In this document: positions 13,467-26,665 of the stretch, piece after piece
Layout: each line of letters opens with the position of its first letter
Numbering within the stretch: position 1 is the stretch's first letter
Assembly: GCA_947179155.2 (NCBI GenBank)
Contig: OX359264.1
Location: forward strand, 58,431,202-58,495,201
From: Hedera helix
Taxonomy: Eukaryota; Streptophyta; Magnoliopsida; Apiales; Araliaceae
Direction: 5' to 3'
DNA: 64,000 bases
The notes under the pieces: model-generated
What the model saw: only the letters and a program-made list of their open reading frames with translations
Told to the model about the DNA's origin: nothing
Databases searched by the model: none
Program-made: the position numbers and the translations under genes

Positions 13467-13582
13467 AAAATATTACGATCTCGACAGCTTACAAAATGTA
13501 TAAATAAGAGAATTATATTTATACTACTTGGTTCGAAGGCCTCTACATAAGAATGGCAGCACTTCGTATTATGCCCCATATA
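12922..13582. other. Convergent spacer between AGP and NET3 genes
   Basis: The two genes point towards each other. The spacer holds their 3' UTRs and an (AT)n tract at 13406-13461. No gene is seen in it. Confidence 0.7.
13406..13461. repeat. (AT)n microsatellite
   Basis: About 28 uninterrupted AT dinucleotides just downstream of the NET3 stop codon. It probably varies in length between individuals. Confidence 0.95.
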
Positions 13583-16500
13583 TTACTTGCTAGCAACTAG
13601 TTCTACAGAAGAAACAGCACTAGTCTGTGGCTTTGAATCTTTTGATGACCCATTAAACAATCTCTCCCAAAATACCTCCTTCAATTTGTTGAACTCAAGT
13701 GGGCTCTGTTGCTTGGTAGTCTCTTTATCAGCAACCCTCTTTCTGAGCTTCATATTGTCTTCCTTGAGCATATCCATAGCGAAACTGAGCTGTCTTATGG
13801 CCTCTCTTTTTTCTTCATCTTTCTGCATTAACTGCTCCCCTTGAAGCTTATTCTCTTCTTTAAGTCTATCTACTTCTTCCCTCAGCTTCATCACTTCATC
13901 GTTGCAAACCTCACTCGAAACTTCTTCTTCCACTTCTTTCTTGAATTCGGATTCTTCCTCTTGTTCAGGATCGTCCACCTCAGAATCAACCGACTCCTTA
14001 GGCTCATAGGTCTCGGAATAGCTGTCATAGGATAATTCCGTGGAGCTCATTAACATGCCAGCCCTATAATTAGTAGAGGATAAAGGAGATGCCCACGCAG
14101 TTAAGAGGCGACTTCCAGAGTCTGACTTGGCTTGATCATATCGCTCAGCCAATGAACGGTGGGCTCGATAAAATTCCTCAACCATGGTAATTAGCTCGGG
14201 CCGCTTCTTGTAATACATCTCTGCACGTTGGGCAAAAGAATCTGCATCTTCTTCAATTAGTTTTAGCATTGCCTTTGTCTTCTCATCCAGATCTGCCAAG
14301 GTTGTCAGGAAACATGAATAATTGCATAATCCTCATAGAGGAGTAATTAGTCGTGCATACAAGTTCGAAAATAATTAGAAAGCTGAGAATTTTACTAAGA
14401 AAAAAACAAAGAGTAAACTTTAATATGTCCAACATAATTTCGTACAGAATATAAACAATCATAGTGTTTTGTATGCTATAAATATTATTTAGTGTTGACT
14501 AACTGAAAGTGCCATTTCTTAGTTCTTAATACCCGGTAATGAGCATATTGCTAATTCCTCTTTTATTTTTTTTACCTTTTACATAATTTCACTGCATAAT
14601 ACGTCTGTAAAAATGTTCAACATCCCAAGGTACTTTTTATTTTTGTAGACAGAGAATTGTTCTCTGAAGCAGTTAAATTTAGAGTTTTGATCAACTAATA
14701 TGGTTTTGATTATATTCAATTTCATAAGCACAGGTTAAGTTACCTACTATCATCATAAAAAAAGCCTAAGTTCCACCACCGAAAAGATATTGAAGTATCC
14801 GTCCTAAGGCCCCATGCAAGAATTACAACTACCAGGTGAAAACAATCATTAATTAGCAACAACAAAAAAACACATCATCTTTTCATTTGATATTTAAACT
14901 AGATCAAAATGGGTCCAATACATTATTAGGCTATTAAAAGATACTTCATAGTGTTATATAAAGGATGTGCGAAAAACTTCCAAATACCACAATACTGATG
15001 GGCCACAGGGTCCCGGGCCATTAACCATTACACAAGTAAACATGTAAAGCCATTAATCATTACGCAGGTAAAAATGTAAAGCCATTAATCATTAATCCAA
15101 TTATCCATATAGCCCCATTATTCATAAGCTCTAAGAAAATACTAATACCAAGTATACATCTTTTTCGGTTTATTACTATTTCGTGAAATGGAAAAAACTC
15201 CAAAAAACATATGATGGGAGTACCCCACACAGAGATGGTAAGAGGTCTTCTGATCTCCAGGCTCAATTTAGTCCACCATTTTCCATGATGCTTGTGGACC
15301 CCTCCACCAACATTGCTTTATCAGATTAATGTGCAGCGGTTGTATTATCAGTACTGGATATTATAATTTATGGACAAAGATCAGGATAGCTAAGGGGGCC
15401 ATGGGCCTCGCATCCAACAACGTGTAGTGTTTGTTCCAATAGCAGACACCAGATTACATTAAAGAGAGCCATCTCATATGTTGTTATCTGGACCAAGTAC
15501 CCTTCACTCAAATTGGTTAACGTAATTGCCTACACTTTTGTCAGTTTTGTGTTCTTGAAGAGTACAGGCTACTGCTTGAGACACAATTTAGACACCTATA
15601 TTATTAATGTCGCACAGAGTAGACCTCTAGTTTTAGAGGCAACCCAGTACCCCTCGACTAGTATGATGAAATCTCTGTCACACAGACCCGACACTCGCAC
15701 TCACACTCAAATAAGGGTATGGATATTGAACACTTCATTTTAATGTAAAAATTGACAAATTTGAGGAGTACTCGTGTGTCCAACCGAACACTCCATCCGA
15801 GTCCGTGTAACATAGGATGAAACACCATTTTCTTTCTTCTTTTCTTTTCCTTTTCACTCTTTACTATGTATAGTGTCATTCCTTTCTTTTTCTTATATTT
15901 CAGGCTCCAAATTTAATAATTGAGTTCTAACCCCACATCACTTCTATATAGCTTAATATAAATTATAAAGATGTTGACATACCAAGCATTAATGTTATGT
16001 TTCAAAAGCACGGAGTGATTATTAATTAACCAGTTTTTAGTTGATTGATTATTCTTATATAGTTTATATTCTATTATAGTTCAAGAAGACCAGTTTCTCT
16101 CTTTTGCAAATTTCATCTAGATTTTTCTTTCTCGCTTTCTTTTCAAATGAACTTCATGATCACCATAAAGTTTTCTGCTTTTGGTATGGCCAACGCTATC
16201 CTCACAACTAATTAATTACTACAACCTTGTTATATTCACCCTACAACTAAGAACAAATAAAAATAGTACTCCTTTAAGAGAATCTATATATGTAAATAGG
16301 CCAAATCAATATAAGTTCACTTCAGTGAGTGAGTGGATCTAATTTCAGTCACTTATAAGTCAACTCCACACCAAACAAATCTCTAGCGGTTCCACAAATA
16401 AAAAAGAATTATTTCAATTTTATCAATCATTCATCCCTCTGACGGTTAACAGAATCATTTTAAGGGTGGATACATCCAAAAAACCCAAATTGCTAGTATA

Positions 16501-16691
16501 AAGATGGACCAAAATGCAATTAAAACAAGCCCCGAATAATAACACTACCAATAGGAAGAAGAAAAAGGAGTATATTTTTTGGATTTATTGTTACCTGAAA
16601 GGGTTGATTGAAGCCATGGGGAGCGTGTGAATTTCCTGGTGCTGTGACTGTCAACCCACCACCACTTGTTCTTCCCCTCCGCCATTTTCAT
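13583..16691 (-). CDS. NETWORKED 3-type actin-binding protein (NAB/KIP1-like domain)
   Basis: NET proteins bind F-actin through an N-terminal NAB domain and link it to membranes; NET3 members are the short group. Two exons are read on the minus strand: 16691-16595 and 14292-13583, spliced G|AT with a GT donor at 16594-16593 and an AG acceptor at 14294-14293, giving 268 residues. ATG at 16691 (MKMAEGK) or 16685 (MAEGK) are both possible. Exon 1 codes KNKWWWVDSHSTRK and SPWLQSTLS; exon 2 continues DLDEKTKAMLKLIEEDADSF, AEMYYKKRPEL and RSLAERYD, which completes the NAB domain (about residues 8-85). Then follow an acidic stretch and a C-terminal coiled coil (KLREEVDRLKEEN). The length matches NET3A/3C-type proteins. 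The 2.3 kb intron is AT-rich. Confidence 0.88.
15019..15093. repeat. 32-bp tandem repeat in NET3 intron
   Basis: Two full units and a partial third of a 32-bp segment beginning CATTAA(C/T)CATTAC and ending ATGTAAAGC. Local duplication with no evident function. Confidence 0.75.
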
Positions 16692-17694
16692 TTTTCCTAC
16701 CGCACCATATTCATTCAAATAATCATAATACAATTCAATATTATTACAGCAAAATTACAAATAAAATAATATAATCCCCACAACGAACAACGTTATGCAA
16801 TGAATTTGTAGCAAAATGGAGGGGTATTTTGGTCAATCAAGAAGCCAACCCGCTTAAAATTTACAGGAGCGCCAAAACCGCAGTCGAAGTGTTTTGAAAA
16901 ATGGAGACTTATCGTATCCCTAGCACGCGTAGGAAGAAACAAAGTGCGGGAAATGACAGAAACACCCCTCTTCACCATATATATATATAGATATATACAT
17001 ATAGAGAGAGAGGAGAAGGCATACCTTAATAACTACTGAATACAGCGTGTCGTCTTTTTATTCTCCACAGAAGTAGTAACAAGCAGAGACGACAATGGAA
17101 GGAAGAATGTACCCTCTCTCTCTCCGACTCTCCGAGGGAAGAAAGAAGAGTCTTGTGTAAATTTAAACACTTGAAAGAACCTCCATAATAGAGTTTTTGT
17201 CTCACTTGCTGAATTTGAATTGAACTCCTCCTATCACTGTCCGCCACGTAATACCCGTCAATTACACAAACACGGACACTAATTGAATTGAGAATTTGAA
17301 ATGAGTCGAATGACATAATTTTGCATATTAGGCCTTGCCAATTCCTTTATTCAGACAACTACACCCTTTATAGTTTACTAGCGGCAAAATTTCAAGCTCT
17401 TCCATTATATATTATATAATATAATAGATATTACAAAAAGAGTTTCGTTTATTTTTTTAAATATGTTTCTATTTCATGTTTTTTGTCATATATTTATTAA
17501 ATATTTAGTCTAATAAAAATGACATTGTGATTATAATTTTTTTTTAAATATTGTACCTTTTTATAATATCAAAATAATGACTTTTTTTATTAATAAATTA
17601 AACTATTCATTTCGTGTTTCAAAGGATGTTCAAAATATATTTTATACATAAATTAAAATAAAAAGAGTAGAGAAATTATAACTTTATCTTTAGT

Positions 17695-18082
17695 GGTCTC
17701 ATAAAATTATATAAAGTAACGAGTTTTTCTTTTTTTATATACTAGTGGACGGTGGCGGGTACACTAAATAACATATTTTACCCTTTGTTTTATGTATTTA
17801 TTATCACTTTTTTAGGATAAAAAAATTATTACATTCGTTCCCAAAAAGATGAGTAAAGCAAAATTTGTACACATATCAAGAAAAATAAAAGTAGATAAAA
17901 AAAGTTCTAAATTTATCCTTAATTATTACTCCATAAAATTATATAAAGTGATGACCTCTTTTAATTTTTTATATTAATGGAGTCAATTAAATAATATATT
18001 TACTCTTTACTTACTTTATATTGTCAATTTTTTAGGACAAAAAAATTATATTTTAAATTATCTTTTTTAAGATGAAGAGAGT
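17695..18082. mobile_element. Stowaway-like repeat block with internal duplication
   Basis: At 17830 the sequence CATTCGTTCCCAAAAAGATG and at about 18067-18082 AAGATGAAGAGAGTAT form a terminal inverted pair like plant Stowaway MITEs. A segment beginning CATAAAATTATATAAAGT occurs at about 17700 and again at about 17932, with the following 120 bp similar, so two related units overlap or one interrupted the other. Confidence 0.5.
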
Positions 18083-18118
18083 ATATCTAACCAGTCAAGG
18101 TGTTTAATTAGTTATAAG

Positions 18119-18708
18119 TAAGGCTGCTAATCGAACTAAACGGTTCAAGCTCGACTTGAAAAAATATGAGTGAGGCTCGAATTCGTTAATAATATTATCT
18201 AAATCTGAGCACAAAAATAATTCAAATAAAAATACGAGTAAAATTTGAATAAAATTATACTCGTCTTGTTTAGAATTCGAACTACTCGAATTTTCAATCA
18301 TGATTCGATACATACTCGATTGATACATATTCGAATAGATACTTAATAAATTATCTTATAATATATATACAATAAAACAAAATTTGAATTATTAATTATT
18401 ATTTTTTATTTTATTTATAATTTTATATTTATAAAGTGTAATTATAATTATATTTTTTTATTTTTAAATAAAATAATAAGTTCAATTAATAATTATATGT
18501 ATTATAAAGGTAGTTACTATACGAAGACTTGAATTCGAGTAGTTTGAATATAATTCGATTTGAGTCGAATTGAATTCGAGTAATGAAAATTCGAATCTAG
18601 TCGAATTTGAGTAAAGTTTTTTAAATATAATTCGAGTACGAATTTAACCATACTAGTCGAATTTAAATAATTTAAAATTTAGATCAATTAGACTCGTTTG
18701 TAACCTTA
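18119..18708. mobile_element. hAT-type MITE, 590 bp
   Basis: Starts TAAGGCTGCTAATCGAAC and ends ACTCGTTTGTAACCTTA, so the termini are imperfect inverted repeats (TAAGG...CCTTA). The flanking 8-mers GTTATAAG (18111-18118) and ATTATAAG (18709-18716) agree at seven of eight bases, an 8-bp hAT-type target duplication. The interior is rich in TCGAAT/ATTCGA motifs with no transposase ORF. Confidence 0.75.
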
Positions 18709-20572
18709 ATTATAAGCAAATGCCCCCCAAATTGGAACCTGCATAATCATATCGTGAATTTTCTAACTACATCACCAAGTTTAGGAGAATGCCACAGTTT
18801 AAGCATATCAGTATTATGATACTTGATTCATTTGTTTTCGTCTGGTCATTTTTTCCTTCACATTACGTATTATCTCATACATTGATTTACGTATAATACT
18901 GTGTTACTAAATTTTACACTAGACGAAAATTTTAATTAAAAAATAGATGGACAATTAAATAACATAAATAAATATTTTATAATTTTTATTGTGATTTTTT
19001 TTAAAAAAAATCTCAATAACAACATGAAATAAAACTTTTAATTTTTTATTCTTTTTCTCTATTCAAATTTAAATTTTCTATTCTCTTTTTTTCTCTATTC
19101 AAATTTAAGTAATATATTCCTCTCTTTTTTTTCAGTTAAAAGCTCAGGAAAATAGTGTAAAGTTTCATTATCAAAATTGATCAAGGCTACATGCAAGGTA
19201 GTATTTTGAAAAGAGTAATTATATATATAACGATAAATTTACTATTAAGTGTCGACATTTGTGTATATATACGATACGTTGGATGATGACGATCTATTTT
19301 TCGGGATTTGTCTCCAATTGTGGAAGCTTATTAACTCGGACTTGCACAAAATATCTATACTTTGATCAACGGTTGAGTCGTTGTGGGACGTCTCTGGTGT
19401 AGGTGGTCAGTGAATAAAATCAAGAGATAAGTTATCAATTATGTGTAGGTTTCAAGTATAAAATTACATGTAATATTTTTTTTTTACCTTTTTGGATCTC
19501 CTTTTATAGTTTCTATACTCCAGTCCCTTCAATCTGTCTGCTAAGGAACAACTCTGTGAATTTCCTGGTCAAGAAATGTATCTCTAATTTTTCTGGTATG
19601 CTTCATTCAAGTGAGTTGCAATGTTTGGGTTTGAGCCCAACCGACATGGATCGCCCTTTTCACTTGAACGTATACTCTAACAGTAATCTACGTATTATTA
19701 TTCGATCTTATTATATTAAATTTTATGTTCAACTCTTTTTATATTTATCCATATGTATCTTATTTTTCTTTTGAAAAAATTGTAAGTTGTTTACCAAGGA
19801 AGAATATAAGTAGCAGGCTATTACCAAACTAACCTTCCATTTTGTCATTACCCGAATCCGAGTTCGGCAAAGTTGTTTTAGAGGATCCAACTGGACACTA
19901 AACTTTACTAGTAAAATTGATTCTTCCTACACTTTCATTAGACATAGATCACAACGACACAAAACCTACCCTAATCCTATTATCTCTTCAAGTGCCTCTT
20001 TCTCTCTACCCACTGTTCTCGGTTCAGCTTTGCAAGAGCTGGGTTTCTAGTCTTACTGATCTTGTATTTTAGTTATTCTTACCCAAAGCCCATTTGATCT
20101 ACACTTTTTAGTTTCTGTAAATTGATTGAATTACGATATTTGGTGATACCGTATACATTTATGCTTATAGATCTATACAAGTGCTGATATTTGATGGGTT
20201 GTATAGGAAGGTTGATTTTTTAGTTTATTTTGTTGAAAAGTGGTGATTTTGATTTGAAATTGGTTGATTGTGGTGTGGTCTTGTGTACTTTCCTAATTGG
20301 TTGAATATGTAATTCATTCTTGAAAAGTAATTTGAGGTGAATTACTTGGCAGTTTCATCAAATTCTAGGTACTTTCTTGAACGATAATTTGATGTGAATT
20401 TATGGTGCTTTCATCAAAGATTGCAACTTTGGCTTTCAGAATTCTGGAAATGTCTTTTTTAGCTTCTATTAATGGATAATTCTACCATATGATGCTCAAT
20501 GATAAATGTTCGAGTGAGAATTTGGAGACTTTGTTTGTGGGTTTGCTGTAATTTAATGTTTGTGTAGTTAAG

Positions 20573-23500
20573 ATGTCCTTTAAGAGTTTAATTCAGGATA
20601 TGAAGGATGAATTTGGGAGCATTTCTAGAAAAGGGTTTGATGTGAAATTTGGATATGGGTCGAGGTCGAGGTCCCAGAGGGTGCTTCAGGATAGTTTGAT
20701 GCCAGTTGATGCTTTCAAGCAGAGTTGTTGGGCTAATATGCCGCCGGAGCTCTTGAGAGATGTTTTGATGAGAATTGAGGAATCCGAATGTACATGGCTT
20801 CCTCGGCGGAATGTAGTTACTTGTGCTGGTGTTTGTAGGAGCTGGAGAGAAATCATGAAGGAAATTGTGAAAACCCCTGAAGTTTCTAGCATGTTGACGT
20901 TCCCTATCTCCTTGAAGCAGGTTTGGTACTTCAAACTTGAGGAGTTCACTTATCAGTTCTTTTCAATTGTAGTTGCTGATATTTGATTGCATTGTGCTTT
21001 ATTTTACATGTTATTTACCTTTGAGGTAGTATTTGTAAGAGTTGTTGGAAGAATTTGAGGGCAAGAATGAATTTGAAAATTTTCATTGTTGGGATCCCTT
21101 TCTTGAAATAAAAAAGATTGGGACTCTCTAATCAATGGAAGAGTCAAACTATGAAGCACTTAATGCATAACTAATAGTAGCCTGACAATCGTGTTAGGTC
21201 ATAAATATTATACTAAACAAGTCAACACTAACAAGACCCATTTAACTAATTATGTCAAGAACCTGAACCCTACACACTTAATGACGTATTTATTAACCGT
21301 GTTAAACGTGTAAACCCATTTAACCAATTGAATACATAGCTTATGTTTCACAAATAGCATGATAATTAGTTTAACACGACCCTTTTAACAAAGTACAACA
21401 TGGCATATTTAAACAAATGACTAAGTAATTTAATACTTTTTTATCGAAGGCAATTTATAGTTTCATATACTAATCATTTCAACATCAACGTAAATTTAAT
21501 TAAACGGGTTGAATCATGTTGAATAATCATGTTGAGCCATATTCAATCTAAATGCTATTTTTTCTGAGCTGTAATTGTCACCCCTGAGGCTCCGACTAAA
21601 CGTGTCTAAACTCTAAAATGATGCATGCATGATGTGAAAAGGTTGGAAGGAGATCTTATTACACTTTCTTTTGTAAAAATATTTTCTACAATATTTTTCA
21701 ATAGAAGTATTTCTCTGATATTTGTTGGGGAAAATTCTGGTTGGGCAGATACTAGAGCATATTTTTTTTTCTTGCAGCCTGGTCCAAGGGACTCTCTGAT
21801 ACAGTGTTACATTAAACGGAACCGTGGCACCCAAACATATCATCTATACGTCAGTTTAAATCAAGGTAACCAATTTAGCTTTTATAATACTATCTCCATT
21901 ATCAACTTTGTCATTCTACATTTGTGCATTGATAATGTCTTGTGCTCTCCATTAGTGATGATTAATTATGTTTGCACCCACAACTATTTAGGCCACTAGA
22001 TTTTGTTTGTTCCTGAATTATATAGGATACTTGGCTCGTGTTTGATTGAACACACGGGATACAGAGGTGTAATTAGTGAGGGGGTGGATAGTGAGGGGAT
22101 AACTTCTCTTATACCAACGTCCTGACTTATTAATCTTCCATCTTAGATATAGGGGCGTAGCCAGGAATTCGAATGGGAGGGGCTCAAAAAATTATGAAAA
22201 AAATTTCTTCATTAAAAGTATTAATGTAACATTAAAATATACATAAACATAAAATAAAGTGTTATATATTTTTAGTTTTAACGTACATATTAATTCATTT
22301 ATACCAAAACATTTTAATATTAAAGTAAAGTTAAAGGTCTCAAATTTTTTCAAATGCGTCTCCAATACACATCAGTATTATATTTGTTCAATGTCATTGT
22401 GGATCCTAAGAATTTCATTATATACTAATACAATGATAAAATGTAGAGTAATGTTAGGGTCTCAAATTTTTTGTCTCAAATGACATGACATTGAATAATT
22501 TAATAATAATTTATGGAATAGTCAATCACATAAATTTTACCTAACTAATGTTATGGTGACACATCATTTGAGACACTTTTTGAGACAAAATTTGAGACCC
22601 CATCATCCTAAAATGTATATTTAAGATAATTTGAGAAATCAAATTTAAGACACTTAACATTAGTCATAATATTAATATTATTTATTTGCTTTAAAGCTAA
22701 CTTAATTTTTTAATATTAACCTTATTTACCTATCTTTGAAAATTTTAATTAGACTTTGAAATGTAATGAAACTTGGAAATAAATTTTATATATTATTTTA
22801 TGTATAATATGTATATATAGTATGAAATTATATGGTCAGAGGTGGGGGAGGGGAGGGGAGGGGAGGGGGCCATGCTACGCCATTGCTTAGATATATAGAA
22901 GATCAGATGGAAACAAAAGAGAGACTGATTAACGAGAAAAGAGAATATAAAACTCGCAAGAGAAATAACTTGAAAAGAGTCCAGAGTCCAAGAACACTCT
23001 GATTATAAGACCCTCACTTCATTTATGAAGCATGTTGCACTATTCAACATTGTTCAAAGGAGACATCATCTTATAAGAATCCGAGAAAGTAGGTTTCCAC
23101 ATACATTAATGGCTATAAGCAAATGTTTTTAAATTAGAAATAGTATGTGAAGCATTCACACAATCAATATCTGCACAATAATTTTGAGTCTCTATATCAT
23201 TTTTACCTCTTGGTCTGGTATCAAGTTAACTAAAGTCAAGATGAACTTTGATTCATGAAGTTTGACTTATTTCTTATTTGTAATTTATCAAGCTTGGTCG
23301 AACCTCACCTAAACTAGATTTGTTTAAAATCTTCCGTGTTCCTTCGAACATGACTGAAATGAACTCATTTAATAATTGAGTGAAGTCCAATTTGAAGTTG
23401 CTCGAGTTGATTGGATCTCCCACTAATTAGTCTAGTTTGGATAGTTAGTTGTATTATTGAGCTGAACTAGATTCAAGTTCAACTCATTTAACTTTCTGGG

Positions 23501-24602
23501 GACCAAATTCACTATTTATGAACATTTAAGCATATCATCTTCCTTACCCTCCTGGCAGCTTCAAATGATAATGGAAAATTCCTTCTAGCTGCGAAGAAGT
23601 GTAGACGTCCAACATGCACCGATTACATCATTTCTCTAAGTGCTGAAGACATTTCAAAAGGAAACAATGCCTACATTGGAAAGTTGAGGTAGTATTTATC
23701 ATGTCACACGACTTCTTCTTAACCATCATATGGGCTAAAAAATCTCCTGTTTTATTTCACAGATCTAACTTTCTGGGGACCAAATTCACTATTTATGATG
23801 CACAGCCTCCAAATGCTGCAGCCCTGAGTAAATGTCATTCCTCTAGAGTGGGTATGAAACAAGTATCCCCGAAAGTCCCTGTCGGAAACTATCCGATTTC
23901 TCACATTTCATATGAGTTGAATGTGTTGGGTTCTAGGTACACATAAGTTTCTAAAACATTACCCTTTTCTTTTCAAGCTAAATATAGGGATATCAGCATA
24001 TATAAAGAGGTCTTTTGGGGCTGATCTTATTAAGTGAAGAACGATACTATATACTTTTAAATGGTTGGAGAATGAATGAACCAAATATAAGTGATTTTGA
24101 TGTTCATAGTTTAATACTTCCCGACTAAAATTTACTTATAAAAAATAGGGGTCCAAGAAGGATGCATTGTGTCATGGATGCCATCCCTGCGTCTGCTATT
24201 GAGCCAGGAGGAGTGGCCCCAACACAAACTGAATTCATGCATAGCAATGTGGATTCCTTTCCAACTCTTTCATTTTTCAGATCAAAATCAATATCCGGAC
24301 CTTTGACTACTGATAAAGAGGGGAGATTGATCCTGAAGAACAAGGCTCCTAGGTGGCATGAACAACTCCAATGCTGGTGTCTGAATTTCAATGGGCGGGT
24401 GACAGTGGCTTCAGTAAAGAACTTTCAACTGGTCGCTGGTGTGGAGAATGGAGCTGCTGGGCTAGAGCCTGAGAATGTCGTTCTCCAGTTTGGAAAAGTG
24501 GGAAAAGATGTGTTCACCATGGATTATCAGTATCCAATTTCCGCATTCCAGGCATTTGCCATCTGTCTTAGCAGCTTTGACACCAAAATTGCTTGCGAAT
24601 GA
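20573..24602 (+). CDS. Tubby-like F-box protein
   Basis: A plant TULP: an F-box adaptor for SCF E3 ligase fused to a tubby domain that binds phosphoinositides and tethers the protein to the plasma membrane. Five exons: 20573-20920, 21778-21865, 23559-23688, 23763-23936, 24149-24602, all with GT-AG introns and matching phases, giving 397 residues. Seen: MSFKSLIQDMKDEFGSISRK at the start; F-box from about W53 (WANMPPELLRDVL ... SWREI); tubby domain from LTFPISLKQPGPRD to the end, with GKLRSNFLGTKF (Lys/Arg of the lipid-binding pocket), PRWHEQLQCWCLNF and the C-terminal signature FAICLSSFDTKIACE. No lesions, and the length is usual for the family. The second intron contains a Mutator-type MITE and the first a hAT-like repeat. 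Confidence 0.95.
21178..21585. mobile_element. hAT-like MITE remnant in Tubby-like intron 1
   Basis: Left end TAGCCTGACAATCGTG and right end ATTGTCACCCCTGA are inverted partners. The interior has repeated CGTGTTA/TTTAACAC motifs typical of a widespread plant hAT MITE group. No clear target duplication was found, so boundaries are approximate. Confidence 0.4.
22152..22885. mobile_element. Mutator-type (MULE) MITE in Tubby-like intron 2
   Basis: Begins GGGGCGTAGCCAGGAATT and ends GGCCATGCTACGCCATTG; the termini share the inverted core GGCGTAGC. It is flanked by an exact direct repeat CTTAGATAT(A) at 22142-22151 and 22886-22895, the 9-11 bp target duplication expected of Mutator elements. The interior is AT-rich, non-coding, and ends in a G-rich run. 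It sits in the 1.7-kb second intron of the Tubby-like gene. Confidence 0.8.
22844..22869 (+). other. G-quadruplex motif
   Basis: Five runs of four to five G separated by single A residues. This satisfies the strict quadruplex pattern with one-nucleotide loops, on the sense strand of the intron (so also in the pre-mRNA). It lies near the right end of the MULE MITE. Confidence 0.8.
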
Positions 24603-26439
24603 CAAACAAACAGGTGTGTTCCCATGAACCCATCTCTTAACTAATAAGCACAACTTGTCACCCATTTCAATGTATTTGTATTTTCATTATGGTACTTCCA
24701 CTCAAAAAGTTAAGCCAGCGTCAACTAATATGGAATTAATACTACATATAATTTTGCTTCAAGGCTTAAAGTTTTGTTGAATTTATGGCAGGTTGCACTG
24801 ACATTGCTTGGGAACCCAATTACTGTGCTTTAATTCCCCAAGTGCGGTAGTGCATCTGGTAGTTCCATACATCCTTAAAATTGTTGTTTGTTGTATGGCT
24901 ACTTTCCCTTCCCCTCCCCTCTATTTCGCTATCCTTGTACATAAAAAAGGTGTCCTATCATGATATCTTGACCTAATCCTTCGGCTGTTCCTCGTCAGGA
25001 GTTGAATTTGCACATTTTGTCAAGTATTTGCAGGAGAATTAGACATAGAAGCCAAAGCCTTTGGAAGTTATAATGTTGAAATGTTATGTCAGAATTGGTT
25101 ACATTTTGTCCAAGTTTCTTTTATTTCTTCGGAACCTTTTGAATTCCCAATATATATTTCTCTATCCCTTTGTAGTTTAAGTTCTCTCTTCATGCCTATT
25201 ATATTGATGTATACTTGATAGATAGGCAACAGTTTATTTAGGAACTACTGTTATGCACCATGAGAAACCCCTTTTGATCACAATGATGTTGCAACTTCCT
25301 ATTATTAGGGTAATCAAATGAATTAAAGTTTCTCAATCTTATTATTTGGCAAGCAAGCAAGCAAAGGGTTTTGGGAAGAAATGACTGGGGAACAAATATA
25401 CCCTTGTTTACCCGGCATTTGGTTCAAGTTTATCGAGTTACTAAACTCATTGACTGGTCTATTCACTTGTTGCAAAAACGGTTTAAGCGGGTCAAAATTC
25501 AATACAGACGATAATGATTTACTCCTTTGGAGATTTCCATCATACAGCTTTCAATTGATCGTAAGCTAATAAAAAAATTCTCTATCCTTTTCACACCTTC
25601 AAAAAAAAATTCCTTTAGGCCAAAATTGTTTATACTTAAATTCTCCCTTTTCTAGAACCTATGTTATAATAATTCAATTCTAGGGGTACATTTTATTGTA
25701 TAGGCCTAGAGGAAAACTTGTGGAACAGACACAGAAAAAGTAGGGGGTCAGCCGGAGAATTAGGGGAAGCCTGATGAAAATTTACCATCAATCGTTTGTA
25801 GATTGTCGGCTGATTTTTGTTGTTTGTCGAAAGAAAGATAAACTCGAATATGTGACCTTTTATAATAAAAAAAGACCCGTATTGCTAACAATCATTAGCT
25901 GCAATAGAAGTTCCCCAAATTGATCCAAATAAATGTACCCCTAAGCCCCAAAATATTTGGTCCCCTCTTTTGGACTAAGCTTTTTAAATCTCAGTGGTCC
26001 AGTAATGGTTGGACCATTAATTGTCCAAAAGTAGTTCATTCAATGATTTATGGCCATTGGATTTTATGAGTCTTGATCAGGCCCGGGAGTTTTGTAAATA
26101 CGCTTTGAGGACCACAATAACGTCTTTAATAAAAGAGAAATGATAAATCCTGCAGAGAGAATTGATAACACAAGGCTGGACTTTTCTGTGAAATTTTACC
26201 AATTAGCGGTCCCAACCACCATAAATGTAAAATATATGAAGTTTGATCATATAACAGCAAATGATTTTACAAATTACTATATAAATATGACAGTATTAAC
26301 TTAATTTAAGTAGCTGCATGAGATCTAGTTGAAATTAATATTGAGGAATAATTAAAGAAAATCAAATTATTATTAATAAATTTGATGAAATAACAAATTT
26401 CTTATTAATAAATTAATAAAATTAGGTGCTACTACTACC

Positions 26440-26520
26440 ACTGAGACGGAGACCTGATGGTATTACCTCACATCTGCATATCAAAGATTGTGAGTTCAAA
26501 TTCCCTAATCAAAATATAAT
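26440..26520 (+). mobile_element. Possible tRNA-derived SINE fragment
   Basis: TGATGGTATTACCTCACAT followed about 30 bp later by GTGAGTTCAAATTCCC resembles the A-box/B-box arrangement of a Pol III promoter in plant SINEs. The B box is imperfect and no tail or target duplication was defined. Confidence 0.3.
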
Positions 26521-26665
26521 TTTAGGAAAGTTATATTTCTACAAGGTTTTTTAATATTTTCATATATAAACTGTGACGGTCAAAACCGTCGTTATAGACT
26601 TATAGCGATACTTCATGTGAAAATATCAAAAAATCCTATAAAAATATTAATTTCCTAATTTTAAT
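26517..26665. mobile_element. Fold-back element with central GACGGT palindrome
   Basis: Arms of about 48 nt at roughly 26517-26566 and 26614-26665 are imperfect reverse complements (GGTTTTTTAATATTTTCATA against TGAAAATATCAAAAAATCC, extending to TTTAGGAAA/TTTCCTAA). The centre holds GACGGTCAAAACCGTC. It would form a long hairpin, as small MITEs do. Confidence 0.5.

Larger units (their letters stand above)
16692..20572. other. Spacer between NET3 and Tubby-like genes
   Basis: Divergent promoters: the NET3 leader lies near 16700-17300 and the Tubby-like leader near 19980-20572. Between them is AT-rich DNA with a Stowaway-like block and a hAT MITE (listed separately). No other gene is recognised. 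Confidence 0.65.

Noticed and set aside
17026..17316. Open frame of 96 codons on minus upstream of NET3
   Set aside because: It lies in the 5' leader of the NET3 gene, with no recognisable motif; it is probably UTR.
25381..25569. 62-codon frame in the spacer after the Tubby-like gene
   Set aside because: Short, no homology recognised, AT-rich context like the surrounding spacer.
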